Shown here in pieces: positions 34,377 through 44,497 of a stretch of 64,000 nucleotides of DNA (the first letter of the stretch is position 1; each line of letters begins with the position of its first letter). The notes under the pieces are model-generated. The model ran no database searches. It saw only the letters and a program-made list of their open reading frames with translations, and was not told the DNA's origin. A program made the position numbers and the translations under genes. The DNA lies in the NCBI RefSeq assembly GCF_021290385.1, contig NZ_CP089928.1, positions 3,676,001 through 3,740,000 on the forward strand. Reading direction: 5' to 3'. The DNA comes from Microbulbifer sp. YPW16 (lineage in GTDB: Bacteria > Pseudomonadota > Gammaproteobacteria > Pseudomonadales > Cellvibrionaceae).

Positions 34377-35300
34377 ATGATCGAGAAGCGTGAGGCCTCC
34401 CTGCACGAGCTGCAGACCCTGCTGGACTTTGTGCGTTGGGGCGCCAGCCGATTCGGGGAAGCCGGTCTCTGGTTCGGCCACGGCACCGACAATGCCTGGG
34501 ACGAGGCCCTGCTGCTGGTGATGCATACGCTGCACCTGCCCATGGACAGCAAGCCCGAGGTGCTGCAGGCGCGGTTGGCCATGGAGGAGCGCCGTGAGGT
34601 GATGGCGATTCTCGAGCGGCGCGTGCAGGAGCGCCTGCCGGCCCCCTACCTGACCCATGAAGCGCATTTCTGCGGTATGACCTTCTATGTGGACAGCCGC
34701 GTACTGGTGCCGCGCTCGCCCATCGGCGAGCTGATCCGCAGTGGCTTCGAGCCCTGGCTGCAGGTCGAGCCGCTGGCGATCCTCGACCTGTGCTGCGGCA
34801 GTGGCTGTATTGGTATTGCCTGCGCCGATGCCTTCCCGGAGGCGCGGGTCGACCTCAGCGATATCTCTTCCGGCGCGGTGGAAGTGGCGCAGGTCAATAT
34901 CAACCGCCACCAGCTGAACGAGCGCGTGCGCGCCGTGCAGTCTGACCTGTTCGACGGGCTGGAGGGCTGCAGTTATGAGCTGATCGTGTGCAACCCGCCG
35001 TATGTGGATGCCCGCGACCTGGCGGAGATGCCGGCGGAATACCGCGCTGAACCGGAGATTGCCCTGGGCTCCGGCGACGACGGGCTGGATTTCACCCGTC
35101 GCCTGTTGCTGGAGGCGGCCGACCACCTGCAGCCGGACGGGTTGCTGGTGTGCGAGGTGGGCAACAGCTGGGAGGCGCTGGAGCGGGCCTTCCCCGGGGT
35201 GCCGTTTATGTGGCCGGAGTTCGCCGATGGCGGCCATGGCGTGTTCGTCATCAGCCGCGAGGACCTGCTGGCCTACCGCCCTCAGTTCGAGGCCAGCTGA
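34377..35300 (+). CDS. prmB: ribosomal protein uL3 glutamine methyltransferase PrmB
   Basis: 307 residues. N5-glutamine methyltransferase that modifies ribosomal protein L3. The SAM-binding domain shows LDLCCGSGCIGI (motif I) and NPPYVDARDLAEMP, the NPPY motif holding the Gln substrate. The PRSPIGELI string in place of PrmC's PRPDTE identifies PrmB over PrmC. ATG with AAGGAT upstream. Located before aroC, as in other gammaproteobacteria. Confidence 0.93.
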   Translation: MIEKREASLHELQTLLDFVRWGASRFGEAGLWFGHGTDNAWDEALLLVMHTLHLPMDSKPEVLQARLAMEERREVMAILERRVQERLPAPYLTHEAHFCGMTFYVDSRVLVPRSPIGELIRSGFEPWLQVEPLAILDLCCGSGCIGIACADAFPEARVDLSDISSGAVEVAQVNINRHQLNERVRAVQSDLFDGLEGCSYELIVCNPPYVDARDLAEMPAEYRAEPEIALGSGDDGLDFTRRLLLEAADHLQPDGLLVCEVGNSWEALERAFPGVPFMWPEFADGGHGVFVISREDLLAYRPQFEAS

Positions 35301-35436
35301 GCCGCAGGGGATTGCGCACCGGCACAAGTCGGCGCAATCCTCTATAATGCCCCGCCTTTGCCCGATAAATGCACGTGGAATGCCCGGGCACCGAACAAAT
35401 CACTGAAGACTGAGCGGAAGTCACGGAAGCGAATCT

Positions 35437-36534
35437 ATGTCCGGCAATACCTTTGGCAAGCTGTTTTGTGTCACCTCCTTTGGCGAGAGCCACGGCCCGG
35501 CGCTGGGCTGTATCGTCGACGGCTGCCCGCCGGGGCTGGAGATCAGTGCCGAGGAGATCCAGCTGGAGCTGGACCGCCGCAAGCCGGGCACTTCCCGCTA
35601 TACCACCCAGCGCCGCGAGGCGGATGCGGTGAAGATCCTGTCCGGCGTGTTCGAGGGCAAGACCACCGGCACGCCCATCGGCCTGCTGATCGAGAATACC
35701 GACCAGCGTTCCAAGGACTACTCCAATATCTCCGAACAGGTGCGTCCCGCCCACGCGGATTACACCTACTGGCAGAAATACGGCATCCGCGACTATCGTG
35801 GTGGCGGGCGTTCCTCTGCCCGGGAAACCGCCATGCGGGTGGCCGCCGGTGCCATCGCCAAGAAATGGCTGCGCCAGCAGTACGGTATCGAGGTGCGGGG
35901 CTACCTGTCCCAGCTGGGCCCGATCCGGGTGGAGAAGCTGGACTGGGAACAGGTGGGACAGAATCCCTTCTTCTGCCCGGACGCCGACAAGGTGCCGGAA
36001 ATGGAGGAGTACATGCAGGCGCTGATCAAGGAGGGCAATTCCATCGGGGCGCGCATCTCGGTGCACGCCAGCGGCGTGCCCGCCGGGTTGGGGGAGCCGA
36101 TCTTTGATCGCCTGGACGCGGACCTGGCCCATGCCCTGATGAGCATCAATGCGGTCAAGGGGGTGGAGATCGGGGCCGGCTTCGACAGCGTGGAGCAGAA
36201 GGGCACCGAACACCGCGACGAGATCACCCCGGAGGGTTTCCTGTCCAACAACGCCGGCGGCGTGCTGGGTGGCATAACCAGCGGCCAGGACCTGGTGGCC
36301 CATATCGCCCTCAAGCCTACCTCCAGCCTGCGGATTCCGGGCAAGAGTATCGATACGCACGGCAACCCGATCGAGGTGGTGACCAAGGGCCGCCACGATC
36401 CCTGCGTGGGTATCCGCGCGACACCGATCGCCGAGGCCATGACGGCACTGGTGCTGATCGACCACGTACTGCGCCAGCGGGCCCAGAACGGGGATGTGAA
36501 CCCCGGCGTGGTAACGGTGGGCAGCCAGGCGTAA
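35437..36534 (+). CDS. aroC: chorismate synthase
   Basis: 365 residues. Last step of the shikimate pathway: EPSP to chorismate with reduced FMN. The three family signatures are present: [16 protein letters not shown] near the start, [19 protein letters not shown] in the middle (Arg/His in the active site) and [22 protein letters not shown] toward the end. ATG start. Read in the same direction as prmB and ends just before a bidirectional terminator shared with the convergent outer-membrane gene. Supplies chorismate for the trp genes further on. Confidence 0.96.
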   Translation: MSGNTFGKLFCVTSFGESHGPALGCIVDGCPPGLEISAEEIQLELDRRKPGTSRYTTQRREADAVKILSGVFEGKTTGTPIGLLIENTDQRSKDYSNISEQVRPAHADYTYWQKYGIRDYRGGGRSSARETAMRVAAGAIAKKWLRQQYGIEVRGYLSQLGPIRVEKLDWEQVGQNPFFCPDADKVPEMEEYMQALIKEGNSIGARISVHASGVPAGLGEPIFDRLDADLAHALMSINAVKGVEIGAGFDSVEQKGTEHRDEITPEGFLSNNAGGVLGGITSGQDLVAHIALKPTSSLRIPGKSIDTHGNPIEVVTKGRHDPCVGIRATPIAEAMTALVLIDHVLRQRAQNGDVNPGVVTVGSQA

Positions 36535-36564
36535 CCGGGCCCGAGAGCACAGACCATCGGGCAC

Positions 36565-36594
36565 AAAAAAGGCGGCCAGTTGGCCGCCTTTTTT
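36565..36594. terminator. bidirectional terminator, aroC / outer-membrane protein gene
   Basis: AAAAAAGGCGGCCA-GT-TGGCCGCCTTTTTT; perfect stem with an A-run on one side and a T-run on the other between two convergent genes. Confidence 0.94.
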
Positions 36595-36612
36595 CGTTTG
36601 CCCGCTGCCCGG

Positions 36613-37350
36613 TTACAGGTGCAGGTTCAGGCCGATATAAGGCCCGCTGATATCCAGGTTGCTCTCCAGTTCGTCCAGCTCCTGCAGGTCCAGGGTCATG
36701 CTGCGGTAACCGCCTTCGACGGCAAAGTCCAGGGCCGGCGCGAAATCCCAGCGCACCTTGGCAGTGATGTCCGTGTGGGAGTCACCGTTGTAGCCAGTGG
36801 CATTGCCCTGGGCAATCACGGACCAGCCGCTGAACGGCAGGTCGAAGCGGGCCATGCCGTAGGCCATCGGCAGTACGCCGGACAGCTCGATGTTCTCGGA
36901 CTGGAAGGCGCTGTCCAGCTGCAGCTCGCCGCTGTACTGGCGAGCAGTGAAGCCGATGTCCAGGTTCACCCAGTTGTCGAGGATTTCATAGTAAAGGGTG
37001 GCGTCGGTATGGGTCAGGTCGAGATTGGAGGAAACCTCGGTACCGGCGATGAAGGTTTCATCGCCAAACTCGACGAAGTCGCTCAACCGGGTTACGCCAT
37101 CGGTCTCGATGCCGCTGTGGGACAGCATGATGTTGGGCACCAGGGGAATCGGGTGCTCCAGCGCCGCCTGCAGGAAGGTGACATTGTCCTCGGCCGGGCT
37201 GAATTCCTCGATATCGAAGTTGTCCTGGCCAACGTCGCCGCTGTAGGACGGCATCCACACGCCGGCAGTGGCGTCAAAGCCGAGGATGGTGTCGGCGCTG
37301 GCGGCGCCACTGGCTAGGGCCATGCAGATGGCCAGGCTGGTTTTTTTCAT
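36613..37350 (-). CDS. outer-membrane beta-barrel protein (TIGR04219-like)
   Basis: 245 residues from the ATG at 37350 (GGAGGCAGCA upstream; the longer frame to 37449 is not supported). Signal peptide MKKTSLAICMALASGAASA with cleavage at ASA-DT. The mature part is rich in alternating aromatic/hydrophobic strands, opens LGFDATAGVWMPSYSGDVG and ends ISGPYIGLNLHL, a typical C-terminal barrel strand. These features fit the TIGR04219 family of small outer-membrane proteins of unknown role. Convergent with aroC. Confidence 0.83.
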   Translation of the reverse strand: MKKTSLAICMALASGAASADTILGFDATAGVWMPSYSGDVGQDNFDIEEFSPAEDNVTFLQAALEHPIPLVPNIMLSHSGIETDGVTRLSDFVEFGDETFIAGTEVSSNLDLTHTDATLYYEILDNWVNLDIGFTARQYSGELQLDSAFQSENIELSGVLPMAYGMARFDLPFSGWSVIAQGNATGYNGDSHTDITAKVRWDFAPALDFAVEGGYRSMTLDLQELDELESNLDISGPYIGLNLHL

Positions 37351-37461
37351 TGCTGCCTCCTTATTGGAATTGGCGCGCAGTTTACTATTTTTTTCCCCTT
37401 GCAAACGTGTCAAGGGCACATTTCTGGGCCAATCTGTGACCTTGCTCAATTTTTGCGCCGG

Positions 37462-38349
37462 TTATTCCTGCTTGTTCGTCGCGGCGGCCTGCAGCAACAG
37501 TTGCTGTAGCGCGCTGGCGGCATTGCTGAGGGTGCGTGCGCGATGGCTGATAACGCCCAGGTTGCGGAGGATATTCAGTTTGTCGACGGGTAGTACCGCC
37601 AGGCTGTCGTCCACCAGGGTCTGCGGCAGCACGCTCCAGCCCAGGCCGACACCGGCCATCATCTTGATGGTCTCGAGGAAATTGGTGGCCAGCTTGGCGG
37701 TCAGTTTCAGGCCCTGGGCGTCGAACTCGCGCTTGATCAGGCGGCCGGTGTAGGTGTTCAGATCCGGCAGGATGGCCGGGTAGCGGGCCAGGTCGGCCAG
37801 GTCCAGGGAGGGCAGTTGCGCCAGTGGATGCTCGGGCGCCGCCACCACCACGCAGGGGTCGGGCCAGATGACACGGGCTTCCAGGTTCGGGTATTCCTTC
37901 AGTGCCAGGGTGACCACCGCCAGCTCGTACTCGCCCGCCATCAGTGCCTCGTAGGCCTGCTCGGAATCGACAAAGTCGATATCCAGCGCCACGTCCGGGT
38001 AGCGGGTACTGAATGCCTTCAGAACCGGTGGCAGGTGGTGCAGCCCCACGTGGTGGCTGGTGGCGATACGCAGGCTGCCGGCCACCTCGCCACCCAGGGC
38101 CCGGAGTTCGCGTTCGGCATCACTGACCTCATTGAGGATATGCCGTGCCCGCGGCAGCAGCGCGCGGCCGGCATCGGTCAGCTGCAGTCGCCGCCCGATG
38201 CGGTCGAACAGGGGGGTGCCCAGTTGCTGCTCCAGGGCCGCCAGGCGCTTGGAAACGGCGGGTTGGGTCAGGTGCAGCTCTGCGGCGGCCTCGGACACCG
38301 AGCCCTGCTCGGCGATGCTCAGGAAGGCTTTCAGCCACTGGATTTCCAA
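37462..38349 (-). CDS. LysR-family regulator, probable regulator of leuCDB
   Basis: 295 residues counted from a TTG at 38349, preceded by GTGGAG at a good distance; earlier in-frame TTG at 38394 is possible. The N-terminal winged helix-turn-helix is LEIQWLKAFLSIAEQGSVSEAAAELHLTQPAVSKRLAALEQQLGTPLF, followed by an effector-binding domain beginning near residue 80 (VAGSLRIATSHHVGLHHLPPVL). Divergent from leuC over 157 bp, the usual arrangement for a leucine-pathway LysR regulator of gammaproteobacteria. The effector is unknown; an intermediate of the leucine pathway is a guess. Confidence 0.85.
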   Translation of the reverse strand: MEIQWLKAFLSIAEQGSVSEAAAELHLTQPAVSKRLAALEQQLGTPLFDRIGRRLQLTDAGRALLPRARHILNEVSDAERELRALGGEVAGSLRIATSHHVGLHHLPPVLKAFSTRYPDVALDIDFVDSEQAYEALMAGEYELAVVTLALKEYPNLEARVIWPDPCVVVAAPEHPLAQLPSLDLADLARYPAILPDLNTYTGRLIKREFDAQGLKLTAKLATNFLETIKMMAGVGLGWSVLPQTLVDDSLAVLPVDKLNILRNLGVISHRARTLSNAASALQQLLLQAAATNKQE

Positions 38350-38431
38350 ATTGCTTGCTCCACTCGTTGTGAATATCGATATCCCGGGCCGCAATGGTGT
38401 TCCCCAGAATCATTCCATATGCGACTTGTTC

Positions 38432-38446
38432 TTATAATAAATATAA
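38432..38446. promoter_or_regulatory. T-N11-A dyad in the leuC / LysR divergent promoter
   Basis: TTATAATAAATATAA is a 15 bp dyad (TTATA-N5-TATAA) matching the T-N11-A LysR binding shape, in the middle of the 157 bp divergent spacer. Confidence 0.45.
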
Positions 38447-38506
38447 ATTGATGTTATGTAACGCCCCGCCTAGACTGCGCCAATCACAAGAAGAGGAGAG
38501 ACGGCC

Positions 38507-39946
38507 ATGGCCGGGCAGACGCTTTACGACAAACTCTGGCAGGACCACCTGGTCAAGAGCCGCGAAGACGGCACCGCACTGATCTATATCGACCGCCACC
38601 TGATCCACGAGGTGACGTCCCCGCAGGCATTTGAAGGCCTGCGGCTCGCCGGTCGCGGTCTCTGGCGCAAGGACTCCCTGGTGGCGACACCGGACCACAA
38701 TGTGCCCTCCCACGCGGGTGAGCGCGCCGGGGGTGTTGCCGGTATCCGCGATGAAGTGTCGCGCATCCAGGTGCAAACCCTGGACGAGAACTGCAACGAC
38801 TTCGAGGTGGTCCAGTTCGGCATCAACGAGCCGGGCCAGGGCATCGTGCACGTTATCGGTCCGGAGACCGGTGCCACGCTGCCGGGCATGACCGTGGTCT
38901 GCGGTGACTCCCATACCTCCACCCACGGTGCCCTGGGCGCGCTGGCCCATGGCATCGGCACCTCCGAGGTGGAGCATGTGATGGCCACCCAGTGCCTGAT
39001 CCAGAAGAAAATGAAGAACATGCTGGTGCGCGTGGACGGCGAGCTGGGCCCGGGTGTCACTGCGAAAGACGTGGTGCTGGCCATTATCGGCAAGATCGGC
39101 ACTGCCGGTGGCACCGGCTATGCCATCGAGTTTGGCGGCTCGGCGATCCGGGGCCTGTCGATGGAAGGTCGTATGACCATCTGCAACATGGCCATCGAGG
39201 CCGGTGCCCGCGCCGGCATGGTGGCGGTGGACCAGGTCACCCTGGACTATGTAAAGGACAAGCCCTACGCACCGAAAGGCGAGCAGTGGGATCGGGCGGT
39301 GGAAAACTGGAGCCGCCTGCATTCCGATGACGATGCCGTTTTCGATGCCGTGGTGGAGCTGGCGGCGGAAGAGATCGAGCCGCAGGTAAGCTGGGGTACC
39401 TCGCCGGAAATGGTGGCTTCGGTGAATGCGCGGGTCCCGGACCCGGCTGTCGAGGCGGACCAGACTCGCCGCGCGGGTATCGAGCGTGCGCTGGAATACA
39501 TGGGCCTCAGTGCCGGCCAGGCGATTGGCGATATCCAGCTCGACCGCGTGTTTATCGGCTCCTGCACCAACTCCCGTATCGAGGACCTGCGGGCGGCGGC
39601 GGCGGTGGCGAAGGGCCGTCGCAAAGCCGACAGCGTCAAGCAGGTGCTGATTGTCCCGGGATCCCAGGCGGTCAAGGCGCAGGCAGAGAAAGAGGGGCTG
39701 CACGAAGTGTTTACCGCAGCAGGTTTTGAATGGCGCGAGCCCTCCTGTTCCATGTGCCTGGCGATGAATGCCGACAAGTTGGGCGCGGGTGAGCACTGCG
39801 CCTCCACCTCCAACCGCAATTTCGAGGGGCGCCAGGGTTATGGTGGCCGGACCCACCTGGTGAGCCCGGCCATGGCCGCGGCGGCGGCGATTGCCGGCCA
39901 CTTTGTCGATGTGCGTGAGTTTGTAGCTGTAGGGGAGACTGCCTGA
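38507..39946 (+). CDS. leuC: 3-isopropylmalate dehydratase large subunit
   Basis: 479 residues. With LeuD it isomerises 2-isopropylmalate to 3-isopropylmalate, using a [4Fe-4S] cluster. Aconitase-family motifs: [34 protein letters not shown] (Cys of the first cluster ligand region), [15 protein letters not shown], and SCSMCLAMN with two cluster cysteines. ATG after AGAGGAG. First gene of leuCDB; its stop TGA shares its last base with the leuD ATG. Confidence 0.96.
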   Translation: MAGQTLYDKLWQDHLVKSREDGTALIYIDRHLIHEVTSPQAFEGLRLAGRGLWRKDSLVATPDHNVPSHAGERAGGVAGIRDEVSRIQVQTLDENCNDFEVVQFGINEPGQGIVHVIGPETGATLPGMTVVCGDSHTSTHGALGALAHGIGTSEVEHVMATQCLIQKKMKNMLVRVDGELGPGVTAKDVVLAIIGKIGTAGGTGYAIEFGGSAIRGLSMEGRMTICNMAIEAGARAGMVAVDQVTLDYVKDKPYAPKGEQWDRAVENWSRLHSDDDAVFDAVVELAAEEIEPQVSWGTSPEMVASVNARVPDPAVEADQTRRAGIERALEYMGLSAGQAIGDIQLDRVFIGSCTNSRIEDLRAAAAVAKGRRKADSVKQVLIVPGSQAVKAQAEKEGLHEVFTAAGFEWREPSCSMCLAMNADKLGAGEHCASTSNRNFEGRQGYGGRTHLVSPAMAAAAAIAGHFVDVREFVAVGETA

Positions 39947-40593
39947 TGAAAGCCTTTACCCAACACCAGGGCCTGGTCGCCCCCATGGACCGCGCCAACG
40001 TGGACACTGACCTGATCATTCCCAAGCAGTTTCTCAAGTCGATCAAGCGCACCGGCTTCGGCCCCAACCTGTTTGACGAACTGCGTTACCTTGACGAGGG
40101 CGCGCCGGGACAGGACTGCTCGAAGCGGCCGCTGAACCCGGAATTCCCGCTCAACTTCGAGCGCTACCAGGGCGCCTCGGTGCTGCTGGCGCGCAAGAAT
40201 TTCGGCTGTGGTTCCAGCCGCGAACACGCCCCCTGGGCACTGGATGATTACGGTTTCCGCGCGGTGATTGCGCCGAGCTTTGCCGATATCTTTTTCAACA
40301 ACTGCTTCAAGAACGGCCTGTTGCCGATCGTGCTGGATGAAGCGGTGGTGGAGCAGCTGTTCGAGGAAATGTACGCGCAGGAAGGCTACGCGCTGACCAT
40401 CGACCTGGAAAAGCAGCAGGTGGTAAAGCCCGACGGCAGCGCCATCCCGTTCGAGGTGGATGAGTTTCGCAAGCACTGCCTGCTGAACGGCCTCGACGAT
40501 ATCGGCCTGACGCTGGAAGATGCGGATGCAATCCGCGCCTACGAGAAGAAGCGCCGCGAGCAGGCGCCGTGGCTGTTTGACGCAGTGAAGTAA
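39946..40593 (+). CDS. leuD: 3-isopropylmalate dehydratase small subunit
   Basis: 215 residues, partner of LeuC. The start [39 protein letters not shown] and the substrate-recognition loop [15 protein letters not shown] are the family signatures. The ATG overlaps the leuC stop by one base, so the pair is translationally coupled. Followed after 88 bp by leuB. Confidence 0.96.
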   Translation: MKAFTQHQGLVAPMDRANVDTDLIIPKQFLKSIKRTGFGPNLFDELRYLDEGAPGQDCSKRPLNPEFPLNFERYQGASVLLARKNFGCGSSREHAPWALDDYGFRAVIAPSFADIFFNNCFKNGLLPIVLDEAVVEQLFEEMYAQEGYALTIDLEKQQVVKPDGSAIPFEVDEFRKHCLLNGLDDIGLTLEDADAIRAYEKKRREQAPWLFDAVK

Positions 40594-40681
40594 AATCTTA
40601 AACCGCCGGGCCGGCCGCGGTCGGAATGGCGAGGGAAAAGGGATGCCGCCGATGGTATCCCACACAAGAAAAGGCAGATTC

Positions 40682-41755
40682 GTGAGCAAGAACATCATGA
40701 TCCTCCCGGGCGACGGTATCGGCCCGGAAATCACCGAACAGGCGGTGGCGGTGCTGGAAGCCGCAGACAAGAAATTCGGCCTGGGCCTGAACTTCAAGCA
40801 GGGCAAGATCGGCGGTGCCGCCATCGATGAATCCGGTGAGCCGCTCACCGACGCCACCCTGGACGAGGCCGGCGCGTGCGACGCTGTGCTGCTGGGTGCA
40901 GTGGGTGGACCCAAGTGGGATACCCTGGACCGCGAGATCCGCCCGGAAAAAGGCCTGCTGAAGATCCGCAGCCGCCTGGGCCTGTACGCCAACCTGCGCC
41001 CGGCCATCCTGTACCCGCAGCTGGCCGAGGCCTCGTCGCTGAAGCCGGAAGTGGTGTCCGGGCTGGATATCCTGATCGTGCGCGAACTGACCGGGGGTAT
41101 CTATTTCGGTGAGCCGCGGGGTATTCGCCTGCTCGCGAACGGCGAGCAGCAGGGCTATAACACCTACGTCTACAGCGAGTCGGAAATCGAGCGCATCGGC
41201 CGCACCGCCTTCGAGGCGGCTCAGAAGCGCGGCGGCAAGCTCTGTTCAGTGGACAAGGCCAATGTGCTGGAAGTGACCGTGCTTTGGCGCGAGGTGATGG
41301 ACCGGCTGGCGCCGGAGTACCCGGACGTGGAACTGACCCATATGTATGTCGACAATGCGGCCATGCAGCTGGTGCGTGCGCCCAAGCAGTTCGACGTGAT
41401 GGTGACCGGCAATATGTTCGGTGACATCCTCTCGGATGCGGCGGCCATGCTTACCGGCTCCATCGGCATGCTGCCGTCGGCGTCCCTGAACGAGACCGGC
41501 TTCGGTCTCTACGAACCCTGCCACGGCTCGGCACCGGATATTGCCGGCCAGGGCATTGCCAACCCGCTGGCGACTATCCTGTCAGCGGCAATGATGCTGC
41601 GTTACTCGCTCGGAATGGGCGAGGCCGCAGACGCGATCGAACAGGCCGTGAGCAAGGTACTCGACGACGGACTGCGCACCGCTGATATCTACACTGAGGG
41701 AAGCAGGAAGGTATCCACCGCGGAAATGGGCGCAGCAGTGGTGGCCGCTTTCTAA
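40682..41755 (+). CDS. leuB: 3-isopropylmalate dehydrogenase
   Basis: 357 residues from a GTG at 40682 ([16 protein letters not shown], the usual N-terminus; AAGGCAG upstream). An ATG at 40643 would add 13 residues lacking family similarity, although it has an AGGG before it. NAD-dependent oxidative decarboxylation gives 2-oxoisocaproate. Visible: [14 protein letters not shown], the NADP/NAD-binding loop, metal-binding Asp pair in [15 protein letters not shown] and [20 protein letters not shown]. Third gene of the leucine operon; no leuA is present in the window. Confidence 0.95.
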   Translation: MSKNIMILPGDGIGPEITEQAVAVLEAADKKFGLGLNFKQGKIGGAAIDESGEPLTDATLDEAGACDAVLLGAVGGPKWDTLDREIRPEKGLLKIRSRLGLYANLRPAILYPQLAEASSLKPEVVSGLDILIVRELTGGIYFGEPRGIRLLANGEQQGYNTYVYSESEIERIGRTAFEAAQKRGGKLCSVDKANVLEVTVLWREVMDRLAPEYPDVELTHMYVDNAAMQLVRAPKQFDVMVTGNMFGDILSDAAAMLTGSIGMLPSASLNETGFGLYEPCHGSAPDIAGQGIANPLATILSAAMMLRYSLGMGEAADAIEQAVSKVLDDGLRTADIYTEGSRKVSTAEMGAAVVAAF

Positions 41756-41836
41756 TTTCAATAACAAGGTCAATCCATCTTTACAGGAGCCTGGTCGCAG
41801 GCGAACCGGACACACAGGAATTACAGGATTATTGAA

Positions 41837-42952
41837 ATGAAAAAAGTAGGTTTTATTGGCTGGCGCGGTATGGTCGGCTCCGTCCTTATGGGCCGTATGC
41901 TGGAAGAGAACGATTTCACCCATATCGCCGAGCCGGTATTTTTCTCCACCTCCAATGCCGGCGGCAAGGCGCCAAACATCGGTCGCGAAGTGGCCCCTCT
42001 GGGTGACGCCTTTGATATCGACGCGCTGGCGGAGCTGGATGCGATCGTCAGCTGCCAGGGCGGTGACTACACCAAGAAGGTCTACCCGCAGCTGCGTGAC
42101 AAGGGCTGGGACGGTTACTGGATCGACGCCGCCTCCAGCCTGCGCATGGACGACGACGCCCTGATCGTACTGGACCCGGTGAACCGCGGCGTTATCGACC
42201 GCGGTATCGACGCAGGTGTAAAGAATTATATCGGCGGCAACTGCACTGTCAGCCTGATGCTGATGGGCCTCGGCGGCCTGTTCAGGGAAGGCCTGGTGGA
42301 GTGGGTTTCCGCCCAGACCTACCAGGCTGCCAGTGGCTCCGGCGCGAAGCACATGCGCGAGCTGATCTCCCAGATGGGGGCCATCCGCGACGGCGTTGCC
42401 AGCGAGCTGGCGGACCCGGCCAGCGCCATCCTGGAAATTGACCGCAAGGTGGCCGAGAGCATGCGTTCCAGCGCATTCCCCACCGCCGAGTTCGGCGCGC
42501 CGCTGGCGGGCAGCCTGCTGCCGTGGATCGATACGCAGATGGAGAGCGGCCAGAGCCGCGAGGAGTGGAAAGCCCAGGTCGAGGCCAACAAGATCCTCGG
42601 TACCGACAGCCCCGTGCCGGTGGACGGTACCTGCGTGCGTATCGGTTCCATGCGCTGCCACAGCCAGGCCTTCACCGTGAAGCTGAAGAAAGATGTTCCC
42701 ATGGGCGACATCGAGCAGCTGATCGGCGGCGCCAATGACTGGGTCAATGTGGTACCCAATGAGCGCGAGGCTACCCTGGAGCAGCTGACCCCGACCGCGG
42801 TGACCGGCAAGCTGGATATCCCGGTGGGCCGCCTGCGCAAGCTGAGTATGGGTCCCGAGTACCTGAACGCCTTTACCGTGGGTGACCAGCTGCTGTGGGG
42901 CGCCGCCGAGCCGCTGCGCCGCGTGCTGCTGATCCTGTTGGGTAAGCTGTAA
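41837..42952 (+). CDS. asd: aspartate-semialdehyde dehydrogenase
   Basis: 371 residues, gammaproteobacterial type. Makes aspartate semialdehyde from aspartyl phosphate for lysine, threonine, methionine and diaminopimelate. N-terminal NADP motif [14 protein letters not shown]; the catalytic Cys is in [10 protein letters not shown] (about residue 135); other features are [13 protein letters not shown] and [21 protein letters not shown] start. Adjacent genes are the leucine operon (81 bp upstream) and, after an unrelated gene, usg and fimV. Confidence 0.96.
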   Translation: MKKVGFIGWRGMVGSVLMGRMLEENDFTHIAEPVFFSTSNAGGKAPNIGREVAPLGDAFDIDALAELDAIVSCQGGDYTKKVYPQLRDKGWDGYWIDAASSLRMDDDALIVLDPVNRGVIDRGIDAGVKNYIGGNCTVSLMLMGLGGLFREGLVEWVSAQTYQAASGSGAKHMRELISQMGAIRDGVASELADPASAILEIDRKVAESMRSSAFPTAEFGAPLAGSLLPWIDTQMESGQSREEWKAQVEANKILGTDSPVPVDGTCVRIGSMRCHSQAFTVKLKKDVPMGDIEQLIGGANDWVNVVPNEREATLEQLTPTAVTGKLDIPVGRLRKLSMGPEYLNAFTVGDQLLWGAAEPLRRVLLILLGKL

Positions 42953-43085
42953 ACAACCACTGCGCCACCCGCCCGGGTGGCCAGTGATCCCGAAGGGTCG
43001 CCGTGGCATTTGACTGCCGCTGCGGCCCTTCGTAGTTTTAGGGGGAGCGCGCTGGCAATGGCGCTTGCTACCAGGAGAATCCCCA

Positions 43086-44375
43086 ATGAAACGCGTTGCC
43101 AGGCTTGTCGCTTACTCCCTCGCAGTCATCTGTGCGATTTATGGCGCATTGATCGTCGTCAATTTACGCGATGTGCCGCCGGGGCCAGAGGCTGAGCGAC
43201 TGCGTGCGCTGTTGGATGAGCGGCCGGAGATCGCCGATGCAGACAATGCGTTTGTGTTTGCCAGTGGTTTCGAGATAGCCCGCGGTTACTCACCGGTAGA
43301 ATGGGGGCGCAAGCGGCTCAACTGGATTGCCGCCGCGGGCGAAAGAGGTGCCGCGGGTCCGGACCACCCACCCGGGGAGTATTATTCCCGGTCCCGTGAT
43401 CGCGCTGCGGCCCACGCCGAGATTGCCCAGAGCCATATGGCGGCGATGACATCGCCGGATAGCGAGCTCGCCAGCTGGATAGACTCGGAGCGCTGGCTCC
43501 TGGAGCGCTACCGGTTGCTGGTGGCATTACCTGCATGGCGGGGGGTGGTGCCCGAGAATGCATCGATCCCGTTCGTGCCGTTCCAGTCGATCATGGACGG
43601 ACAGAAAATGCTGATGTCGGAGGCCCGCTTGGCTGCCGGCCGGGGCGATGCCGCGCGGGTACGGGCCATGCTGCAGCAGGACCTTCGTTTCTGGCGTTTG
43701 CTGTTGGGCGAATCGGACCTGCTGATTACCAAGATGATCGCCGCCGCTGCGATCCGCCGGCATTTTGAGTCCGGGAACGTGGTGCTGGCACGCCTGGCCC
43801 GGGCCGGTGGGGCTGGCGGTGAGGGGGTTCCCGAAAGCTGGCGTGACCCGTTCGGCGACAGTGAACTTTCCATGTCGCGGGTGATGGCTGGCGAGTGGCG
43901 GTATGGATCAAACTTGATCACATTGATGCTCAGTGAGCGGGACCTGGCGGATCCCCTGAAGTTACTTGCCCGCCCACTGTTCCAGGTGCAGGACTCGATG
44001 AATCGCCATGCGCGGAAGGTGGTGGCCTGGATCGATTACCTGGATGTCCCCCTGTCCCAGTTACCGGGGCGGGTGGCGGCAGGGCCGCTGGAATTGGCAG
44101 GGGACGATGGCCTCCGGGCCTATAACCTGACGGGCTGGCTGCTCGAGCATGACTGGGGCTACCCCAACTACACCGATTACCGGGTTCGCGTCGCGGACCT
44201 GGAGGGTGCGCGGCGTGCGGTACTCCGGGCGACCTACCTGCGTGATGGCAATGCTGTCCGGGTACCGGGGCTGCGTGACCCCTACACCGGTGCCGCATTG
44301 ACCGAGGCCGGGGGAGCGGTGGAGTTCGTTGGCCTGGCAGGGGGAGACCGGGGCCGGTTCCGCTTTCCTATCTGA
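43086..44375 (+). CDS. membrane-anchored protein of unknown function
   Basis: 429 residues from the ATG at 43086 (CCAGGAGAA upstream). A single N-terminal hydrophobic segment (about 6-26, VARLVAYSLAVICAIYGALIVV) suggests a signal anchor, with the rest outside the cytoplasm. The body is Arg/Ala/Glu-rich with strongly helical stretches (SRSRDRAAAHAEIAQSHMAAM; DLRFWRLLLGESDLLITKMIAAAAIRRHFESG) and a C-terminal region ending RDPYTGAALTEAGGAVEFV...RFRFPI that looks like a small extracellular beta unit. No catalytic motif or known domain recognised. It separates asd from usg. Confidence 0.65.
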   Translation: MKRVARLVAYSLAVICAIYGALIVVNLRDVPPGPEAERLRALLDERPEIADADNAFVFASGFEIARGYSPVEWGRKRLNWIAAAGERGAAGPDHPPGEYYSRSRDRAAAHAEIAQSHMAAMTSPDSELASWIDSERWLLERYRLLVALPAWRGVVPENASIPFVPFQSIMDGQKMLMSEARLAAGRGDAARVRAMLQQDLRFWRLLLGESDLLITKMIAAAAIRRHFESGNVVLARLARAGGAGGEGVPESWRDPFGDSELSMSRVMAGEWRYGSNLITLMLSERDLADPLKLLARPLFQVQDSMNRHARKVVAWIDYLDVPLSQLPGRVAAGPLELAGDDGLRAYNLTGWLLEHDWGYPNYTDYRVRVADLEGARRAVLRATYLRDGNAVRVPGLRDPYTGAALTEAGGAVEFVGLAGGDRGRFRFPI

Positions 44376-44497
44376 GTCATCCTGTATCCGCGGGCCGCCA
44401 GGGATTGCATCGCCGGACCTGCTTCACTGGTCACAGAAAAGCCAATCGGTATAATCGCGGCCTCTCTCAGTGCAATCCATTTCTGGAAGTAAATCCA

